DNA from: Acidobacteriota bacterium | Lineage (GTDB): Bacteria; Actinomycetota; Acidimicrobiia; Acidimicrobiales; UBA8190 | Reading direction: 5' to 3' | NCBI GenBank assembly: GCA_028872975.1 | Contig: JAGWNV010000016.1 | Span: forward strand, 1 to 18,332 | Length of the DNA: 18,332 bases | Translations under genes and position numbers: made by a program | Notes under the pieces: generated by a model | Told to the model about the DNA's origin: nothing | Database searches by the model: none | Seen by the model: only the letters and a program-made list of their open reading frames with translations | Shown: positions 14,743-18,332 of the stretch, one piece after another | Layout of the letters: the number at the start of each line of letters is the position of its first letter | Numbering within the stretch: position 1 is the first letter of the stretch

Positions 14743-16334
14743 GGGCCCGCCACCGGCACCGTGGCCGGCCGGCGCGCCGCCGTGGCCCGGCGGGCGGCGG
14801 GGACGGCGGCGAGGAGGGCGGCCGCCTTGTTGGCGCACTCGGCGTCCTCCTCGGCGGGATCACTGTCGGCCACGATGCCGGCTCCGGCCTGCACGGTGGC
14901 GCTGCCGTCGGGGGTCACCACCATGGTGCGGATGGCGATGGCGGTGTCGAGGTTGCCGGAGAAGTCGATGTAGCCGACGATCCCGCCATAGACGCCCCGT
15001 TTCGTGGGCTCGAGGTCGTCGATGATCTCCATGGCCCGGACCTTGGGGGCGCCCGAAAGGGTGCCGGCGGGGATGGTGGCGCGCAGGACGTCCACGGGGG
15101 TGCGGCCCGGGGCGAGCGTCCCCGACACCTGGGAGGTGAGGTGCATGACGTGGCTGTAGCGCTCGACGGTCATGAGCTCGTCGACCCGCTCGGTGCCGAA
15201 GGACACGACCCGGCCCACGTCGTTGCGGGCCAGGTCGACGAGCATGACGTGCTCGGCCACCTCCTTCGGGTGCTCGACCAGCTCCCCGGCGAGCCGCTCG
15301 TCCTCGGCGTCGGTCTCCCCCCGCCGCCGGGTCCCGGCGATGGGCCGCGACACCACCACGCCGTCTCGGAGCCGCACCATGGGCTCGGGGGACGACCCCA
15401 CCACGGTGCAGTCCTCTGAGCGCAGGAAATAGAGGTAGGGGCTCGGGTTGACGAGCCGCAGGGCCCGGTAGACGTCGAAGGGGTCGGCCTCGAGGCCCAG
15501 GTCGAAACGCTGGGAGAGCACGACCTGGAACACGTCGCCGGCCCGGATGTGCTCCTTGGCCACCCCGACGGCCGCCTCGTACTCCGCCGAGGACATGGTC
15601 CGGCGCACCTCCGGCGGCGCCTCGGCCGGCCCCGGTGGGGCGAGGCCCCGCTCCTCCGCCGGCGAGAAGAGCTGCTCGGCCAGGGCGGCCAGGCGGACCT
15701 CGGCGGCGGCATGGGCGGCGGCGGCGTCCTGGGGCGAGGACCCGGGCGCCACCACGACGTTGTCGACGAGCACCACCCGCTGTCGCCAGTGGTCGAAGGC
15801 GCACAGCTGCCCGATGACCGACAGCACGGCGTCGGGCAGCCCCAGGTCGTCGGGGGGCTGACCGGGGAGCCGTTCCACCTCCCGGACCACGTCGTAGCCG
15901 AGGTAGCCGACCAGGCCCCCGTGGAGGGGCGGGAGACCCGGGAGCACCGGGGACCGCAGCGAGGCCAGCACGGCCTCGAGGACGGCGAGGACGCCCCGCC
16001 CGCCCGCCTCGGCCAGCTCGGCGCCGAGGTCGAGCTCGCCGCGCACCGCCACGTCGGTCCCGTGGGCCACCAGGTCGGCCAGGGCGCCGCGGCCCACGAA
16101 GGAGTACCGCCCCCAGCGCTCGCCGCCCTCGACCGACTCGAGGAGGAAGCCCGGGCCGTCGCCGACGGCCCGCAGGAAGGCGGCCACCGGGGTGAGGGTG
16201 TCGGCCACGAGCTCGCGCCACACCGGGACGATGCGGTGCCGGCCGGCCAGGGTGCAGAAGGTCTCGAGGCCGGGCTGGACGGTGTTCCCGGACGCGCCGT
16301 CGGTGCCGCGGGCCGGCCCGGGGCCGGGGGTCAC
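14739..16334 (-). CDS. trpE: anthranilate synthase component I
   Basis: TrpE makes anthranilate from chorismate using ammonia supplied by TrpG, the committed step of tryptophan synthesis. The 531-residue protein has the feedback-inhibition motif LLES (residues 64-67), then the chorismate-binding domain with GDVFQVVLSQRF, PSPYLYFL, GSSPEPMVRL, SRPIAGTRRRGE, DLARNDVGRV, ATIPAGTLSGAPKVRAME and GAGIVADSDPAEE. The LLES motif suggests normal tryptophan feedback. LARNDVGRV and the GAGIVADSDP ending fit TrpE better than PabB. The GTG at 16334 overlaps the hisI stop as GTGA and no ribosome-binding site is seen, so translation is probably coupled. No glutamine-amidotransferase (TrpG) gene or fusion is present. 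It is separated from the other trp genes by ygfZ and the two-component system. Confidence 0.95.
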   Translation of the reverse strand: MTPGPGPARGTDGASGNTVQPGLETFCTLAGRHRIVPVWRELVADTLTPVAAFLRAVGDGPGFLLESVEGGERWGRYSFVGRGALADLVAHGTDVAVRGELDLGAELAEAGGRGVLAVLEAVLASLRSPVLPGLPPLHGGLVGYLGYDVVREVERLPGQPPDDLGLPDAVLSVIGQLCAFDHWRQRVVLVDNVVVAPGSSPQDAAAAHAAAEVRLAALAEQLFSPAEERGLAPPGPAEAPPEVRRTMSSAEYEAAVGVAKEHIRAGDVFQVVLSQRFDLGLEADPFDVYRALRLVNPSPYLYFLRSEDCTVVGSSPEPMVRLRDGVVVSRPIAGTRRRGETDAEDERLAGELVEHPKEVAEHVMLVDLARNDVGRVVSFGTERVDELMTVERYSHVMHLTSQVSGTLAPGRTPVDVLRATIPAGTLSGAPKVRAMEIIDDLEPTKRGVYGGIVGYIDFSGNLDTAIAIRTMVVTPDGSATVQAGAGIVADSDPAEEDAECANKAAALLAAVPAARRATAARRPATVPVAGP

Positions 16335-16705
16335 GCCGGGACGGGGCCGCCGAAGGACCGGTAGAAGCAGCTCCGGTTGCCGGTGTGGCACGCCCCGCGG
16401 CCCTCTTGCTCCACCACCACCAGCACGGCGTCGGCGTCGCAGTCGTAGCGCACGTCGCGCACCCACTGGCGGTCGCCGGAGGTCTCGCCCTTGCACCAGT
16501 ACTCCTGGCGGCTCCGGCTCCAGAACCAGCTCCGCCCCGTCGAGAGGGTCCGCACCAGGGCCTCGCGGTCCATGTACCCGAGCATGAGCACGGCGCCGTC
16601 GCCGGCGTCCTGGACGACGGCGGGCACGAGGCCGTGCTCGTCGAAGGAGACGGCGTCGATCTCCTCCTCCACCACCGGGACGGTGACCACCTCGGGGGTC
16701 GTCAC
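16331..16705 (-). CDS. hisI: phosphoribosyl-AMP cyclohydrolase
   Basis: HisI opens the purine ring of phosphoribosyl-AMP, the third step of histidine synthesis. The 124-residue protein is the single-domain actinobacterial form, without the HisE pyrophosphohydrolase. It has LMLGYMDREAL, SRSRQEYWCKGETSG, the metal-binding DCDAD (residues 88-92) and the zinc-binding cysteines Cys89, Cys106 and Cys113 in YDCDAD and ACHTGNRSCFYR. The GTG at 16705 overlaps the stop of the GroES-like gene as GTGA, and the hisI stop in turn overlaps the trpE start as GTGA. It is therefore tied on both sides into one translation-coupled run. Confidence 0.95.
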   Translation of the reverse strand: MTTPEVVTVPVVEEEIDAVSFDEHGLVPAVVQDAGDGAVLMLGYMDREALVRTLSTGRSWFWSRSRQEYWCKGETSGDRQWVRDVRYDCDADAVLVVVEQEGRGACHTGNRSCFYRSFGGPVPA

Positions 16706-17037
16706 AGGTACAGTCCCGTGCCGCTGTCCATGCGCTCGGAGGCCACGGCGTGGATGTCGCGCTCGCGCAGGATCACGTACTCGTCGCCGTGGACCTCCAC
16801 CTCGAAGCGGTCCTCGGGGTTGAACAGGACCTTGTCGCCGGCCTTCACGGTCCGCACGTGCGGCCCCACGGCGACCACCTCGGCCCACGACAGCCGCCGC
16901 GACACCTGGGCGGTGGCGGGGATGAGGATCCCGGCCCGAGAGCGCCGCTCACCCTCGGCGACGGGCTGTTGGGCGAGGACCCGGTCGGCGAGCATGGTGA
17001 TGGGCTGCTTGGGCCCCGACCTGGCGCTCTGCTCCAC
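16702..17037 (-). CDS. GroES-like (Cpn10-fold) protein
   Basis: A 111-residue protein of the chaperonin-10 fold. It has the start MLADRVLAQ of the barrel, a GroES-like mobile loop around residues 30-50 with GILIP where GroES has GIVLP, then VVAVGPHVRTVKAGDKVLF and VHGDEYVILRERDIHAV. The C-terminus extends past GroES and ends MDSGTGLYL. The same arrangement is known in a GroES-like family of actinobacteria distinct from the groEL partner. No groEL is nearby. The GTG at 17037 is chosen because TACCGT, a -10-like element, lies seven bases upstream and no Shine-Dalgarno is visible; GTG at 17046 or the internal ATG at residue 15 are alternatives. It sits between hisF and hisI; its target is unknown. 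Confidence 0.85.
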   Translation of the reverse strand: MEQSARSGPKQPITMLADRVLAQQPVAEGERRSRAGILIPATAQVSRRLSWAEVVAVGPHVRTVKAGDKVLFNPEDRFEVEVHGDEYVILRERDIHAVASERMDSGTGLYL

Positions 17038-17044
17038 CCCTGGC

Positions 17045-17050
17045 ACGGTA
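17045..17050 (-). promoter_or_regulatory. possible leaderless -10 before the GroES-like gene
   Basis: On the minus strand TACCGT fits TANNNT and is followed by seven bases and the GTG at 17037. It lies in the 29-base gap after hisF, the only real gap in this operon part inside the window. If active it would give an internal start for GroES-like-hisI-trpE-ygfZ. No -35 is evident. Confidence 0.3.
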
Positions 17051-17066
17051 CCAGGGCGCGCCGCGG

Positions 17067-17852
17067 TCACGACCCGGCGTCGGGCGGCGCCGGCCGCACC
17101 ACCACGCCGTGCGCCGCCAGGTAGCGCTTCGCCTCCCCCACGGTGTGCTCGCCGAGGTGGAAGATCGACGCCGCCAGGACCCCGTCGGCGCCGCCGGCGG
17201 TGGCGCCCTCGACGAGGTGGTCGAGGGTCCCGACCCCCCCCGACGCGATCACGGGCACGCCCACGGCGTCGCACACGGCCCGGGTGAGGGCCACGTCGAA
17301 GCCCTCCCGGGTGCCGTCGCGGTCCATGGAGGTGAGCAGGATCTCCCCCGCTCCGGCCGCCACCGCCTCCTCCGCCCAGGCGAGGGCGTCCCGGCCGGCG
17401 GGACGGCGCCCGCCGTGGGTGAACACCTCCCACCCCTCAGCCGGGGCCGGCCGGCGGCGGGCGTCGATGGCGACGACGACGCACTGCGCCCCGAACTCCG
17501 CCGACAGCGCCGCCACCAGGCCGGGGTCGGCCAGGGCGGCGGTGTTGAGCGACACCTTGTCGGCGCCGGCCCGCAGGAGCCGCCGGGCGTCCTCGGCGCC
17601 TCGCACCCCGCCGCCCACCGTGAAGGGGATGAAGACTTCCTCGGCCGTCCGGGCCACGACGTCGACCATGGTGGCTCGGTCGTCTGAGGAGGCGGTGATG
17701 TCGAGCAGGACGAGCTCGTCGGCGCCCTCGGCGTCGTAGCGCGCCGCCAGCTCGACGGGGTCGCCGGCGTCCACGAGGTCGACGAAGCGGACGCCCTTCA
17801 CGACCCGTCCGGCGTCGACGTCGAGGCAGGGGATCACCCGGACGCTGCGCAC
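17067..17852 (-). CDS. hisF: imidazole glycerol phosphate synthase, cyclase subunit
   Basis: HisF uses ammonia from HisH to form imidazole glycerol phosphate and AICAR. The 261-residue TIM barrel has both catalytic aspartates at the textbook positions: Asp11 in RVIPCLDVDAGRVVKGV and Asp130 in VVVAIDARR. VGGGVRGAEDA and IASGGVGTLDH bind the two phosphates, and LLTSMDRDGT is typical. The GTG at 17852 is preferred because it preserves the first strand; it lies inside the hisA end (19-base overlap). A second in-frame GTG at 17837 forms GTGA with the hisA stop but would delete five residues of strand one. HisH is not in the window. Confidence 0.96.
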   Translation of the reverse strand: MRSVRVIPCLDVDAGRVVKGVRFVDLVDAGDPVELAARYDAEGADELVLLDITASSDDRATMVDVVARTAEEVFIPFTVGGGVRGAEDARRLLRAGADKVSLNTAALADPGLVAALSAEFGAQCVVVAIDARRRPAPAEGWEVFTHGGRRPAGRDALAWAEEAVAAGAGEILLTSMDRDGTREGFDVALTRAVCDAVGVPVIASGGVGTLDHLVEGATAGGADGVLAASIFHLGEHTVGEAKRYLAAHGVVVRPAPPDAGS

Positions 17853-18332
17853 GCGGCGATCGCCTCCTCCACGCCGAGGTCCCCCTCCACGAGGGCCCGG
17901 CCCACGATCACGCCGGCCAGGCGCCGGCCCGGGCCACCCAGACGGCCCAGCGCCTCGAGGTCGGCCACCGACCTGACGCCCCCGGAGGCGATCACCGGGT
18001 GGGCGCTCGCCTCCAGCCCCTCCCCGAGGCCCTCGAGGTCGGGGCCACCGAGCATGCCGTCGCGTTCGATGCTCGTGACCACCACGGCCCCGAGCGGGAC
18101 CCCGGCCAGCGCCTCGAGCACCTCAGACAGCGTGACGCCCCCGGCCCGCTCCCATCCCGACAGGGCGAGCTCGCCGTCGCGGTGGTCGAGGCCCACGGCC
18201 ACCCGCCCGGGGAACCGATCGGCCAGGGCCGCCACGAGGCCGGGGTCCGTGGCCGCCGCCGTGCCGATCACCACCCGGGCCACGCCCCCGTCGAGCAGCT
18301 CCTCGGCATCGGCGCCGGTGCGGACCCCGCCG
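17834..18332 (-). CDS. hisA: ProFAR isomerase (HisA), 5' end cut by window edge
   Basis: The C-terminal 165 residues of HisA, which isomerises ProFAR to PRFAR, the HisF substrate. Visible motifs are GGVRTGADAEELL, VVIGTAATDPGLV, VGLDHRDGE, the SIERDGMLGGPD segment and IASGGVRSVADL, then the phosphate-binding VIVGRALVEG. The N-terminus with the first catalytic aspartate lies beyond the right edge. In Streptomyces and Mycobacterium the homologue PriA also does the TrpF step; a separate trpF in this window suggests a histidine-only enzyme, but the specificity-determining N-terminal half cannot be seen. Confidence 0.92.
   Translation of the reverse strand, partial: GGVRTGADAEELLDGGVARVVIGTAAATDPGLVAALADRFPGRVAVGLDHRDGELALSGWERAGGVTLSEVLEALAGVPLGAVVVTSIERDGMLGGPDLEGLGEGLEASAHPVIASGGVRSVADLEALGRLGGPGRRLAGVIVGRALVEGDLGVEEAIAACAASG

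Noticed and set aside
13900..14973. Plus-strand open frame opposite ygfZ and trpE
   Set aside because: Shadow of genes with clear family motifs and GTGA-coupled starts; no plausible protein features.

Overview
This is about 18.3 kb of very GC-rich chromosomal DNA with actinobacterial character: strong third-position G/C bias, GTG as the start codon of about 13 of the 18 genes whose start is visible, dense operons with 4-base overlaps, and possible leaderless promoters. A dedicated trpF lies near hisA, whereas Streptomyces and Mycobacterium use one PriA enzyme for both steps. That, together with a discrete type II fatty-acid operon, points to a deep-branching actinobacterium, perhaps Acidimicrobiia. 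The taxonomic call is inference. All content looks like housekeeping chromosome. I see no phage, insertion sequence, CRISPR array, tRNA or rRNA.

Left part, plus strand (1-5340): the C-terminal end of an unidentified gene, then a fatty-acid operon fabD-fabG-acpP-fabF, followed by an ABC1/UbiB-family atypical kinase whose start overlaps the fabF stop. A short palindrome and two hairpins lie in the leader before fabD. FabD has an additional C-terminal domain that resembles the biotin-carrier (BCCP) fold but contains no lysine. This is the most unusual protein architecture in the window.

Middle, minus strand (5279-11578): read in the direction of transcription, trpC-trpF-trpB-trpA form a compact tryptophan operon with overlapping or near-touching genes. 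A single-pass exported DUF5666-like protein and then a multi-span GT-C-like membrane protein follow. The last of these converges on the ABC1 gene with a 62-base antisense overlap.

Divergent from trpC, an OmpR-type response regulator and a HisKA histidine kinase occupy 11647-13785 on the plus strand. They form a two-component system of unknown stimulus placed between two blocks of tryptophan genes.

Right part, minus strand (13807-18332): a second biosynthetic operon reads hisA (cut by the window edge)-hisF-GroES-like-hisI-trpE-ygfZ-like. Four junctions in the window (three of them in this operon) are GTGA stop/start overlaps, implying translational coupling. Together the two blocks supply TrpE, TrpC, TrpF, TrpB and TrpA plus HisA, HisF and HisI. 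trpG, trpD and the rest of the his pathway must lie elsewhere.
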